The notes beneath the pieces are model-generated. The model saw only the letters and a list, made by a program, of their open reading frames with translations, was not told the DNA's origin and ran no database searches. Made by a program: the position numbers and the translations under genes. Below, in pieces: positions 12,060-23,700 of a stretch of 64,000 nucleotides of DNA (position 1 is its first letter; every line of letters starts with the position of its first letter). The DNA comes from Boswellia sacra (Eukaryota > Streptophyta > Magnoliopsida > Sapindales > Burseraceae), in contig SNVD02002538.1 in NCBI GenBank assembly GCA_013180625.2, positions 682,001-746,000 of the forward strand, in the 5' to 3' direction.

Positions 12060-13750
12060 CTAATGAACAAATAATTGAGCTTTTTCATTTTTTAAGCGTG
12101 CATAAATATAATCAGGAGAAAATTGCAATCGAAGTGGCTAGCAGGAAAAGAAGACTAAAAATAGATCTCTTATGGGTGTTTAAGTGCTTTCCAGTTAGCT
12201 CTCCACTCTGCACTGTACATTGAAAATTTCATCAATTACAGTGACCCCCCGTACATGCACTAATGCCCGCTAAGTTCTGTTAAGAAACATTCATGATTAT
12301 GAAAGATGAAAAGAACGTTTCACATTGTCAAAAAAGTGTAAAATCCTCGATGTTTTTTCGTGGTGCGAACTCCTCAAAGCCTGAAGTGTCGTGATACCGC
12401 AGGAATTCTTTACAACCGCTGCATTCTGATTTGTCAGATTTTCGACTAGTCCATAAGTGTAACAAATATCTTTTTTTTTTATTTTTTTCGAAAAAAAAAA
12501 GTTTTTGGCTAAGTCTCAACCCACTACAAGAATAGGAAACGCGTCATAATCATACCTTCGAGAATCTATAGAACGAAGGAACATCCAGACGATTTTTCAA
12601 ACCCCTTAAAAATAAGAACCGGTTACGTTAGTCTCTTTATTTTGCAAAAATTCAAAATTTGACTCTAACCAAACGGTCTCATTAAAAAAGATGATACACT
12701 CTCTAAATATTTTAAGCCCTTAACCTTTTTGGATGAGAAATTATCTTATTATCATCTTTATTAAATAAGCCTAACAACATTTTTCCTTTCTTTCTTTTTC
12801 TTTCTTTTTCATTATTGGACAAAATCTCCGCTATATAACACTATTTTACACTACACATGATATTTTATCCACGATTTTTCATATATTTGTTGTTTAAAAA
12901 CATGGTATAAGCTTAAAAGAAACGAACTGAGCTATGTTGAAGTAATCTGAGTAGTTTTGATACAAAAAAGTGGAATTTTTGATAGAAAATCTAGATTCTT
13001 TATTGAGGAAGATGATGACTCGATAATGTTTTTCGTCATTGTTGAGTATCGAACACCCTGTCGTACACCATCCAATAGTGAAAGATATGTGTCCGATACT
13101 ATCGGATTTACGTCATCAATAGAACTCAACGCATAATGTCGAGCGTCGAGTACATAATCATATAGAGAAACCAATAATCGAGAGACAACATTTGTCATCG
13201 AGTTTTGATTACATGCAATCCAATAATAGACGTCTGTTCATCTAGCCTCGTTGAGTGTCGAGCACGAAACTAGACATCGAATCTGACAGACATCATTGTC
13301 TACCTTTGTCCACCAAATTCAATAACGACTATTTTTACATATCTCAAGCTTTGAATCATTCATCAAACACTCTAAAAACAACATATAATCATAAATAATT
13401 TCCAAAATACAATGAATCGTCTACCTTCATCATCATCATAAGTCGATCCACGTATGCGTCAGTAAAGGTGCTTGGGAAGATTTGATGATGAGTAATGGTT
13501 ATAGAGGGAATGAAATGAATGGTATAAAAGTGAATGAATTAATTGAATTGTTAAGGATATGTGGTCATTCTTTACCCAAAAGAGTAATGGCATCAAAATA
13601 TTTGAAGAATAGGTCATTTTTTTTATGAGACCCCTTAATTTGGGGTCAAATTTTGAGTTTTCCCCTTTATTTTCTTGTCTAAACAATTTTGAAGGAATTA
13701 CAAGAGTGATCACCTTAATTTGATACGCATCAGATATGGGCTCTTCAGGT
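12060..13750. other. Intergenic DNA after the Sec14-like gene
   Basis: The first part of this region probably includes the 3' end of the Sec14-like transcript. The remainder is AT-rich with short frames on both strands, none conserved-looking. No repeat ends or RNA genes were recognised. Confidence 0.5.
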
Positions 13751-13758
13751 GTGAGAAT

Positions 13759-14893
13759 TAGGGGTGGGCATTTTTGTTCAATAGACCCAACCCTAGTTAG
13801 GTCGGGTGAGTGCATGCATTCCATCCGAAATCAGATAGTATTTCAAGGACCCAACGAGTGTCGAATATGTATCAGATATGGAGATGAAGAGCCGACCAGG
13901 ATCCGACCCAAGAATAATATTTTTAAATTCTAAATTTTGTACACATGGCGATATATTATTGGATATCTTATGTTATTACCATAGGTCTAAGCACACTTGA
14001 TAATGAGGGATACAAGCATCTTTTTGCAAACTCTAGCAGCTAGCATTCCCCTCGAGTTCAAAACCCTATTTTCTAAATCCTTAAATGCCTAAACAAGCTA
14101 TCACCGCACCCATCGCTCCACACTCGACAGCCTTGACTCCACCACTTCATTGATCGTCCAGTGCTGCATGCATCTCCTTCTAGATTCCTCCCTCGAAGGA
14201 GGCACGCATCCCTTCCCCTCCGCTCCTTAGCTGCTGCCTGGCGCTGCACTCCACAGGACGCACCCATCTCTCCACTCCACCGCACACCATTGGTCCACTG
14301 CCGTCTTCCCCCTTGAAGAGCACAAAATATGCTCCACTTTCCACACATAATGCCTCCTCGACTGTTTTGTTTTGTGTTTTTCTATTATTGATTTGTTTTT
14401 GCAGATGATTACCAACACTACCCAAAACCCCAAATTCATTGTTCTTGGAATATTTAATCACATGAAAGAAGTAAATATTTGCTTTGATTTGCAATATAAT
14501 TCCAGAAAAAGTTGTTATATGATCTACAGTAATAGTATATGAGTGAGTTTGATGTATTTATACATGTAATAATTAAAAAGGTTTTGCCTAAAAAGCCTTA
14601 TGGGGTTGGGTGAAGGCCAATATAACACTTTAATATGAAAAAAATAAAAATAAAGATTTAAAAAAGCCTTATTGGGCTCAAGCCCAAAGTCTGTATGAGA
14701 TTACAAGTTCGATTTAAAATTGCCTTTAAGGCCCTAAGCCCAACCCGACAAATCCGACGCGACCAGCTTCGGGTAACATCAAGTCTAGCATGTTTTTGAC
14801 ACTGGTCTATTTCTACCTACCCGAACAATGATCAGGTTTAGGTTTTGTGAGTCAGGTCCAAGCCTAACCCGAACCGACCAACGCCCGCCCTTA
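13759..14893. mobile_element. Probable decayed hAT-type non-autonomous element
   Basis: The left end reads TAGGGGTGGGCA and the right end, read inward, TAAGGGCGGGC, which resembles hAT terminal inverted repeats. Both subterminal regions carry the GGGTCGGGT / CCCGACC repeats seen in such plant elements. The interior (about 14040-14340) is C-rich and contains no transposase. A clear 8-bp target duplication is lacking. TGAGAATT on the left and TGAGAACT on the right are candidates but imply five extra bases at the right end. Exact borders are therefore uncertain. Confidence 0.45.
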
Positions 14894-15611
14894 GTCACTG
14901 AGAACTCTATAAAGATACACTGGTGTATGCCAAAACTTTGCATTACATTTTAACGTGGAAACCCGAACACCATGCCATATGAGACTACAATAATTGGAAT
15001 CAATGGCATTTTCAAATGTAAGAACCATGTTTTACGCCCTTATTTACATTGCAAGACATTACCTAAGAAAGAATTATTAGAACAATAGCTTCGACGCACT
15101 AATTCTTTCGGGGGGAAAAAACCAAAACAAAAACGAAAATGGTCTAATCAAAATCAAATTGTTCTAGTCCTTGACATTCACATACATTTTCACAGATATA
15201 AGCCATGATCCACTAATGAACATTGTATATAAAGGCTATCAGAATATTAGTGCCATATGGCATAGTTTACCTCAATTGTTTGTCACGACATTGTATCAAC
15301 AGCTCCTCCTTTGCCTAGTGGAAACCAACTCCAATGGATATAGCTCGAAACCAAAATCCAAGTTGAGCAAACTCCGATATCTTAATTACCTCCTCGAAGT
15401 TTATACTATAATATGCAACAAGCTACATCATGTATCTCTGGCATCTACAAAGGGATTCATTAATGCAATCATGCAAAGTGAGGAGATACAACAAAATTAA
15501 AATACAGTCATCAAATCAAATTCATATAACAACAACATTGTTTCTTATTGCTTTCATGCAACGATGCTAGTAGCTTTGTATAGTGGTTTATGTGCAGCCA
15601 AATGCACTTGG

Positions 15612-17128
15612 TTAAAGTTCACTAGAGTAAAGGCACTCATCAACAAGTTGGCGAAGATTAGGATTCTCCAGAGCAGCTGCAACTCTCTCTTTATCATTCA
15701 ACTGCTTATTAACTGCAGAACAGAAAGCTAACATTTTTCAGAGATGGTCATGAAGAGAAGACCGACAGAGGTCAACTAATTGCACCAACATGGAATGTGA
15801 TTTCGCTCATTCTAATTACATTGATTTATGAATGATGATGCAACATTTTTCAATATAAGTCTGTGATGTTCATCAATGCCATTTTGAAGAGAACTTCAAA
15901 ATAACGACAGGATTTATTGGAAGAATTGAAAATGTAGAAGAAGTAATAAATTCTTTCACATTGTTAATTAGAGCCTTTGCCTACTTAAGTTAGTTAAGAG
16001 AGAGATGCAAAGCCAAACCCTAGGATGACATGTTCATCAGAAATATTTATACATAGAGAAGTTCCCAAATTCAATTAAGATTGTTGAATGGCATATTGGA
16101 ATTGAGCAATTTTACCCGATTCTTCGTCAGCATGAGACCCTGGAGATACTTTGATGTCAAGCTGCCAAAATGTACAAGTAAATATATAAATTAGTATCAC
16201 TAACACTTCAATAACTCGTAATGGAAGAGAACTATTTTCCATAAACCAATTGAAACAACAGAACATATGAGATGAAGAAGAAAGAGACAACATATAAGAT
16301 TAAATTTCAGAACAACTTCCATGATGACTCATAGTCTCTCAGTAGCAAAAACATATAGCAGATAATAAAACTTAAGATCCTTCCAGGCCTAAGAAAATTC
16401 ATAATTACAACCTAAAAGAGAAGTCCTTAACATAGCAGATATTTCATATTATTGAATCAACCAACCCTCAGAAGAAGCTAAAATATGATGATAAATTAGG
16501 AAACTAATAATAAATGATGCAACAGGTGCAATCGATTGTAGCACGTCATGTTGTAAGGAGTGGAGTTGGTTATATGTGAAGAATTATTTTGTTAATAATT
16601 ACCTTAAAGTGTGGAGGGAAAAACTCTTTTAGTTTAACTCTCAGGCAAAGACCAATCACCGTTGCCATACTACAATGTTGAATTGTTGGAGTGAAAGTTA
16701 TCCTAATATATTAACCAAAATTAAATATTAAAATCCTAATAAATAATCCAAATAAGTGAAATGAAATTGAAGCTCGGCATTGCATCGGCAAGGCTATACT
16801 CACAAAATACGCCCCATCTTCTCGTCAACGGTGATTGACTCCTCAGACAGAACACTTAGCTGTTCTAAAGAGTAGGGGTGCTCTGGATCTCTAATATCTC
16901 TCACATAATTTACCATTCTGAGTCAAAGATCACCATTTCTGTTTTCTCAACATCAATTTTGAAAATCAGAAAACAAAATAAAAAACAAAATGACGAAAAT
17001 ACTCGTTGAAGGATATCATAAATTTCAAGGGGATCAACGGTGTCCTCAGAGTCGGACTCTTCGGCGCGCACAATCCTCTCCTTCCTGGCGTGGACCACTG
17101 GGTTCGCATTGATCAAACCAAGAGTCAT
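15612..17128 (-). CDS. AE7-like MIP18-family Fe-S assembly protein, 154 aa
   Basis: Coding exons on the minus strand: 17128-17017, 16909-16804, 16702-16603, 16161-16116 and 15712-15612. The protein starts [14 protein letters not shown] and contains [33 protein letters not shown] (conserved Cys at residue 83), [20 protein letters not shown] and [19 protein letters not shown], the full MIP18 (DUF59-like) signature. AE7 and its relatives act in the cytosolic iron-sulfur assembly targeting complex with CIA1 and MET18, delivering clusters to nuclear and cytosolic enzymes. Family alignment demands EIYD joined directly to YVRDIRD. That junction is reached only by removing an intron (17016-16910) beginning ATATCCTT, the U12-type 5' splice site. 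See the finding on its unusual AA 3' end. Length matches the family (about 150-160 aa). Confidence 0.93.
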
Positions 17129-18283
17129 CTCTTCTCTTCTCGTCTCTTCTCAGTTCTCACTCGGTCTCTTCCTGGCTGTGACTCTGTTCTTCTGTTTACT
17201 GTTTAGTTCACGGGCTTTCATATGGGGGTGGGTGAGGTGAGACTGTCTATGCCCAACCACGGCCTGCCACGTCACTTTACTTCTTTAGTCCCTTACTTAC
17301 TTTGCACGACACATGGTGCCGCCGCAACGCGATTAGCTCTGTAGCCATCCAGCCGTTCTAGCTATGCCACTTCATCACAGACACGGTTCCACCTTGCTAT
17401 TTGTAAAATCATTTTGATCCATCTGGACAAGGTTGTTGTTAGAAAAAGGAAAAGAATTCAAAGATGACGCTGGATGATTCCCATTTTTGGACTCCTTATC
17501 TTTCACTTCTCACTAGGGTGTAATTCCTCCAATTACTTTCCTTAAACATTTTTACTTTGGATGAGAATTCCTTGAAGGACCATAGAAATTGAGCACGAGC
17601 AGCTTGTTGCCCCATATTCGAGTGTTCTCGAATTAGATCTACCTACTTGTCTGGTGGCTACTATGGTGCACATTGTACATTGGGAAGGGATCAGACACTC
17701 GGATAGTTTTTGTTGTGTCAATGGGCTTCATATTGGGCCCATTTAACATACAAAGGGCCTAAAATCAAGCAGACCAGTCCAACTGGTTTTCGCCTATTTT
17801 CTTGTACTATAACAGGTTTCTTTGATAAGGGATTCCTTATGCTGCAGTTTCTCCCAGTAACGATAACGGTGTGCTTGCGCGAGTTCATCACGTCAACAAA
17901 AGCCTTTCCAGCTTGCCACATCGATATAAGGCAAGAGATAGACAAGCTTTGTCAACTTCCAGTCCTCTGTTGTTTGCAAAGTTTCTATGGCTGAGGTATC
18001 CGATTCCGATTTACTGGCTAGTGGCTTCCAACACCCAGAGATGCGACACATCAGTTTGCTCAGTACATCCAATTCTTCAAATTTTTAATAGCAAAGGTTT
18101 TCATTCAATAATTTTTTTAACCTTCAAAAGGCTTAAAACTTCATTTAAAATAAGTTATCATTTTTAGCTAGATATCAAATTGTGGCCGATATTTTGTCTT
18201 CTCCCTGTAGGATTATCCAATTTTGGATCTTTAAAATAGTTTCCACAATTGGATGGGAAAATAGTTTCTTTAAACATTGTATC
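17129..18283. other. Promoter region of the AE7-like gene and intergenic DNA
   Basis: Several site II-like motifs (TGGGCT, TGGGCCC, GGGCCT) cluster at about 17720-17760. They are about 600 bp from the AE7-like ATG and might belong to an unannotated transcript. Frames at 17710-18167 on either strand do not look coding. Confidence 0.4.
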
Positions 18284-18357
18284 GGTCCCGTAGCTCAGTT
18301 GGTTAGAGCGTTGGTCTTATGAGCCGAAGGTCGCGGGTTCGAGCCCCGCCGGGACCA
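18284..18357 (+). tRNA. tRNA-Ile (UAU), intronless, possibly atypical
   Basis: A complete cloverleaf of 74 nt. The acceptor GGTCCCG pairs with CGGGACC. The D arm is GCTC/GAGC with an AGTTGGTTA loop. The anticodon stem TTGGT/GCCGA carries the loop CTTATGA, so positions 34-36 read TAT. The T arm is GCGGG TTCGAGC CCCGC and the discriminator base is A. Internal A and B boxes are intact. The position-37 base is G, whereas tRNAs reading A-starting codons usually have A. This, and the lack of an intron, make it slightly odd. The first four-T run lies about 25 bp downstream. Confidence 0.8.
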
Positions 18358-18884
18358 TCTGCATATTTAAAATCACTGTGCGTTTTGTCATTACTTTAAT
18401 ACTCAAGCTTACCTGTGTAGTTGATTCTTCCCTGTTGTTTTTTTTGACTTTGGCACTGATAAACCAAGTAACATTTGTTAAAGATCAGTTGCAAATAGTC
18501 GGGATTGACATTATTTTTGTTGCTTAGGAAGTACAACTTTTATTATATACTTAAAATTCATGAAATTCAAATATACTTGATTATTTTACATCAAAATGGG
18601 TTTTGCTTGCTCAGTAAACAGTGAATGACTTGCAGCCTAAATGAGCGTAGAGGAACGAACAGAGCATCTCTCGTAGCGCTATAAGACAACGAAGTTGCTG
18701 CATAGATGTTGCTACGCGGGACTCGCTGAAAGCGATTCGTAGTTATCTAACCCAGGAGCGTCCCGTTGGCTTTGAAATAGCTGTATGGTACTGGCATTTT
18801 GTAGACGTGATTCGGTTATTCCCATTTGTCACTATGTATGGGTGGGGAGGCATATGAAGGATTAAAGGGCATAAATAGTGTAAT
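18358..18884. other. Intergenic DNA before the first MITE
   Basis: A moderately GC-balanced patch at about 18640-18790 stands out from the AT-rich surroundings but matches no gene or RNA I recognise. The last eight bases (18877-18884, AGTGTAAT) are the left target duplication of the MITE. Confidence 0.45.
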
Positions 18885-19457
18885 CAGGGATGACAATTTT
18901 CGACGGGAGTAAGTTTGGGTTAACTTTAATCATGTTTATATTATGTTCGTGTTAAAGAACTTCAACTTCCGATAACACAAATTTATTTATGACACAGATT
19001 TATTTATAGATAGATACTCTTTTGTAATCTAAATATGTTCATAATATAACACGATTAAAAAATTTGACATGATTATCTAATTGATTTTGAAATTTGAATT
19101 ATAGATTAAATTTTGTTGTTTTTTTACTTTATAGATCATAACCGTATGTAATCGTTTCAAACGTACAAATGTGTCATAATTGTGTTAAATGTGCAAATAG
19201 ATTAAATGCGTAAATCATATCATAAGTATCATGATCGTGATAAACGAGTTATATTAGTATTTAATATGAAAATGATCCGTTTTATTATTCATATTAGTGT
19301 ATCGTGTCTTGTTACTTGTGTAATAATTATGTCGTATTTGTGTTGAGCCTATTTGATATGAATAATAAATGAGTTGTGCTCATGTTAGATCAACTTTTTT
19401 TGTATTTTAACTTGACACGACAGGAACACGATACCCGAACATAAATTGTTACCTCTA
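18885..19457. mobile_element. hAT-type MITE, 573 bp
   Basis: The left end is CAGGGATGACAATTTTCG and the right end, read inward, TAGAGGTAACAATTTATG, giving degenerate terminal inverted repeats. It is flanked by AGTGTAAT (18877-18884) and AGTATAAT (19458-19465), a 7/8-matching 8-bp target duplication, as expected of hAT transposition. There is no coding capacity. Subterminal CGTGTCTTG/GACACGA-type repeats match those of plant hAT MITEs. Confidence 0.75.
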
Positions 19458-20010
19458 AGTATAATAGAAAATGTTATAATTTTGGCTGAATAATAATCAG
19501 ATATCATGTTGTCATATTAAGAGAAAATAATATTAAGAAATTATATATAAAAAAATAGTACCATAGCTTTTGCGAGTTGCATTCTATGATACATTCCATT
19601 GAAAAAATAAAATGTATGAATAATTTTGTTTGTGTTTGTTTATGTTTTTTGAGTTCTGTTTTCCAAATTTGGAAAGGCTATATTATTAATTTTAAATTTT
19701 TTCAAATTTAGAAAATAATATATTATTTATATTAATTTAAATATATTAGAAAGCGTGTGTTTTCGTAAAATAGTTTTTAGAGTCCGTAAACACAACCTTT
19801 AATTTTCTTTCTCCAGTTAAGGCTGCTAAGTTTGATGAATTAGGTTGTGAACGTGACAAATAATTTTATTGTCACATAATGAAGCCTTTTCAAGTTTCTT
19901 TCGGTTCCAACACAATCATAAAACGAATAAATTATTCAGAATTTCTTAAAATAAAATTATAATCTACGAAGAAATTTCTCAATTTCAAAAATTTATTCAT
20001 ATATATTTAG

Positions 20011-20511
20011 TAGGAGTGGCAATCGTGTCGTGTCGTATCGATCTATTTAATTATTCGTGTCAAAACATAAAACACAAACCCATCCGATTATTAAACGTGT
20101 TACGCACGTATCATAATCGTGTCATATTTAATTCGCATAATTTACTTAATTGTTTAACTTAATTATATATAATATATTATATTATCTATATTTAAATCAA
20201 TTAAAATTATTTTTAGAATATAAATCATTGTTAGTATAAAATATTATTAAAATCATCATAATTTATTATTTTATAAATTAATTTATTTTATAGTATAAAT
20301 ATTTCAATTTTATAATATATATATTGTAAGTAGGTAATAATTTATATCATTGAATGAATTTACATATTAAGAATATACAAAATATATTTAACTATTCGTG
20401 TCATTAAACAGGTTGACGTGTTGAATACCTTCAACACTAATCCGACCCATTTATTAATCGTGTAATGTGTTCGTATCATGTTCGTAGGTGGTGTCAAAAA
20501 TTACCACCCTG
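20011..20511. mobile_element. hAT-type MITE, 501 bp, perfect target duplication
   Basis: The element is bounded by an exact 8-bp duplication, ATATTTAG, at 20003-20010 and 20512-20519. Terminal repeats are TAGGAGTGGCAAT (left) and CAGGGTGGTAATT (right, read inward). Repeated CGTGTCGTGTC-like motifs lie inside both ends. The interior is very AT-rich and non-coding. It sits about 290 bp upstream of the PYROXD2-like start codon, so it may lie in or near that promoter. Confidence 0.85.
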
Positions 20512-20799
20512 ATATTTAGTAAAAAATTGAAAAACCTATACTAGATAACAATTAACAAAGAATTAAACAACAAAAAATGATGTAAAGTTGGGACACCAAC
20601 AGACAACAGAGTGATTCTCCTGACCCACCACGACACTACAGTCCACAGTCTGCTGACTGCAAATAATTGCGTGTAACGCAACCACCAGATTTGGATACGG
20701 TCATGCCACTTACTCACACTATTTATTAGCCTACAAATCCTCAATTAAAAGCTAATCACAAAGAAAACTCCCTGCCACACTTCAAAAGCTGGAAGAGAA

Positions 20800-23700
20800 A
20801 TGTGGCGAAGGAGCTTCAGCAGCGCAAGCGCAAACGGAACGCGCGAGTTAAAGAACAAGAAATGGGACGCGCTAGTGATCGGAGGAGGCCACAACGGCTT
20901 GACAGCCGCAGCTTATTTGGCTCGTGCAGGCCTCTCAGTCGCCGTCCTTGAACGGCGCCACGTCATCGGTGGAGCGGCCGTTACTGAAGAACTCATTCCA
21001 GGCTTCAAGTTCTCTCGCTGCAGCTACCTTCAAAGTCTCCTCCGCCCTTCCGTTATCAGGTGCGCCCGTTTCCCGCACTTTCCACTAGCATAGGAAATGC
21101 CTCCACTGTTTGCTTTGCTTCAACTATTAATCTTTTTATTTTTATTTTTTTTTAAATTTTAATAGAGAATTAGACTTGGCGAGACATGGACTGAAGTTAC
21201 TGAAGAGAAGTCCGTCATCATTTACGCCGTGTTTGGATGGACGTTACCTTCTACTGGGGCCTAGTAAGGAACTTAATCATTCTGAGATTTCCAAATTCTC
21301 CAAACGAGACGCTGATGCTTATCCGAGGTGCTGTTTTCACTTTTTCTGATCTTAACTTCCAGCAAAATATATACGTTTTGCCATTTGTGGTTTTGGCTGC
21401 TAATGTAACGTTGAAATTAAATTAACCAAAAAAAAAAATCACGTTTAAGTTCGCAATTTCATCTTTGATTGTAACTGTTCAGGTTTATGATATGTGAGGC
21501 ATTTGAATATGTGAAAGATAACTAGTGTATCAAATACAAGTTACTTGCAGGAGTTGATGATGTGAATGTGATGCTCATGTACTGTCGTTACATTTATTTA
21601 GATACGAGTATCAGTTAGAGAAATTCTGTAAATTCATGGATCCACTTCTGGATTCAGCCACGCCTGAACTATTGCAAGGCAACAGATCTTTCAGTGAGCG
21701 TTTCAAGAATAAAATACACAACTCAGCGTTTTGGGCTCGTTGTCTTCGCCAAGCCTTTGCAATGGGGCAAAAAGACATGGTGTAAGAGTTCTTTTCTCGC
21801 AAACTTAAGTGATTTTATTGTTCTGTTGACATCAAATAACTTAGTAATCATGAATTAGTCTCATCACTTTTTGTTTATTTTTTTATTTTTTGCCAGTGAG
21901 TTTATGGATCTTTTGCTGTCCCCAGCTTCGAAGGTTCTGAACAAGTGGTTTGAGGTTGTCATTTAATCTTGATTTCCCTATGTGTTATATTAGGTTACTT
22001 GAAACATAACTGTTCAGAATATTGTCTTCTTTATATGTCCTTTAGATTTGATTATAATTTAGTTATTGAGTATCTGCTTATTGTGGATATGTTCCTTGAG
22101 TTTCTTTTTATCTAATTTATAATCACTTGATTTTAATATTCCATCAGGTATACAAGTTGATTACTTGCTATTCTCTTTTCTCTACACTAGATAAAATTTG
22201 CATCTATTTAATTTTGTAATAGGCATATCATAAAACATTTTATATGAACCACGCAAAGCTTTTCATTAATCACGTAGACTATACTCTTCTGGGGTTACAA
22301 TTTCTAAAGAAGTTGTAGCCCATCATATCATGTTTATTATCTAGCCATAGAGAGTTTATTTTATTTGTTTACATTAGAATTTTTTTTTCTCTAACGCATG
22401 CCTAAAGAAGAGGTTTTGCTTAATCTACTTACTTATCTTCTGTCTTGAACTTTGATATATGCAGGGAGATATTTTGAAGGCAACCCTTGCCACAGATGCT
22501 GTGATAGGGACTACGGTAATAATTCTTGTTAATTAGTATGGAGAGAGATTAGTTTCAAATTAAGTTGCTCTGTGTAATATAGTGCTTAAAAATTACTGTG
22601 CACTCAACACAGCATAGGGGTCTCAGAATGCAATGATGTGATGAGGGTTTGTCATTGTTATTCATGAGAAATTAATTAAATGTGACATATATTTTTGCAT
22701 TTGACAGGAGCTGAAAAATCATTTTACCTATTGAAGTTTCTGTTGTAGGGTAGTGTACATACACCTGGGAGTGGATATGTTCTTCTACATCACGTGATGG
22801 GTGAAACTGATGGTGATCGTGGAATTTGGTCGTATGTATTTCTGTTGCTGGCTTGATGTAATGTATTGTGCATCAGAGAAATAGCAAGCCGTAAATTACC
22901 TACTATCCTTTCGTATTCTGAGGAATCTCTGAATGTATCTATAACCAGTGTCACCTATTATCTTATATTCCTGAAATCTTTAGGAAGTAAATTTGGGAAC
23001 GAAATTTGAAGATTATTGTCTAACTAAACCCACCTGGATTAATGCCATGTATACCTTATATCCTACTATTGTTTCATTTACCGAATTTGTGATAGTCTTG
23101 TTAGATGACATTTAGAAATTTGTACCTTAGCGTAATGGGTGTAGCCTCATATTTTTCCTAAAAGTGATATTCTTTGCCAATTTCTTTCTAAATTAAATTT
23201 ACATTTTTTCCATGTCACATCTTCCAAAGGAGTTCCACATTCTTTTCAGTTAATCTTGAGTGCCATGATGCTTTAGATCTATTTCTTTATGAGTGCTTTC
23301 TTAGGTAACCAGAGTACTTGATAACTAGCTATTCCATAGGTATGTTGAAGGTGGGATGGGTTCTGTATCAATGGCCATTGGTAAAGCTGCTAGAGAAGCG
23401 GGGGCTCACATCGTGACAAGTGCAGAGGTATTTTTGTAAAAAATCTCTTCTTTTGCCTTCATAATGCACTGCCTTCTGTGTAAACGAAAACATTGTTGTT
23501 CTGTGAACTTGTATATTGGTTCTTATTAGTTTCATGAATATATTCTGCTTTGTGTCAGTTACAGCAAGAATAGACAAAACCTTAAATTCTGGGAACCTGC
23601 ATGATGTCAATAAATATGTCTTTAGGCCCATCAATAGGGATCATATATTATAATGAAATGGACAGCAGATCTCAGCATCTTGAAAACTATGTTAGGAATC

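Noticed and set aside
14073..14494. Three overlapping minus-strand frames rich in Cys, Trp and Gly
   Set aside because: They arise from the C-rich interior of the probable hAT element. Several frames are open at once because of base composition.
17006..17240. Plus-strand frames opposite the first exon of the AE7-like gene
   Set aside because: They are the antisense shadow of the coding exon and its promoter.
17913..17929. TTGCCACATCG next to ATATAAGG, suggestive of an snRNA promoter
   Set aside because: The two elements are adjacent instead of 20-30 bp apart, and no snRNA sequence follows.
17710..18167. Overlapping frames of 75-98 aa on both strands with site II motifs just upstream
   Set aside because: No domain or splice-compatible exon chain is visible, and the two strands give equally protein-like frames, so neither is supported.
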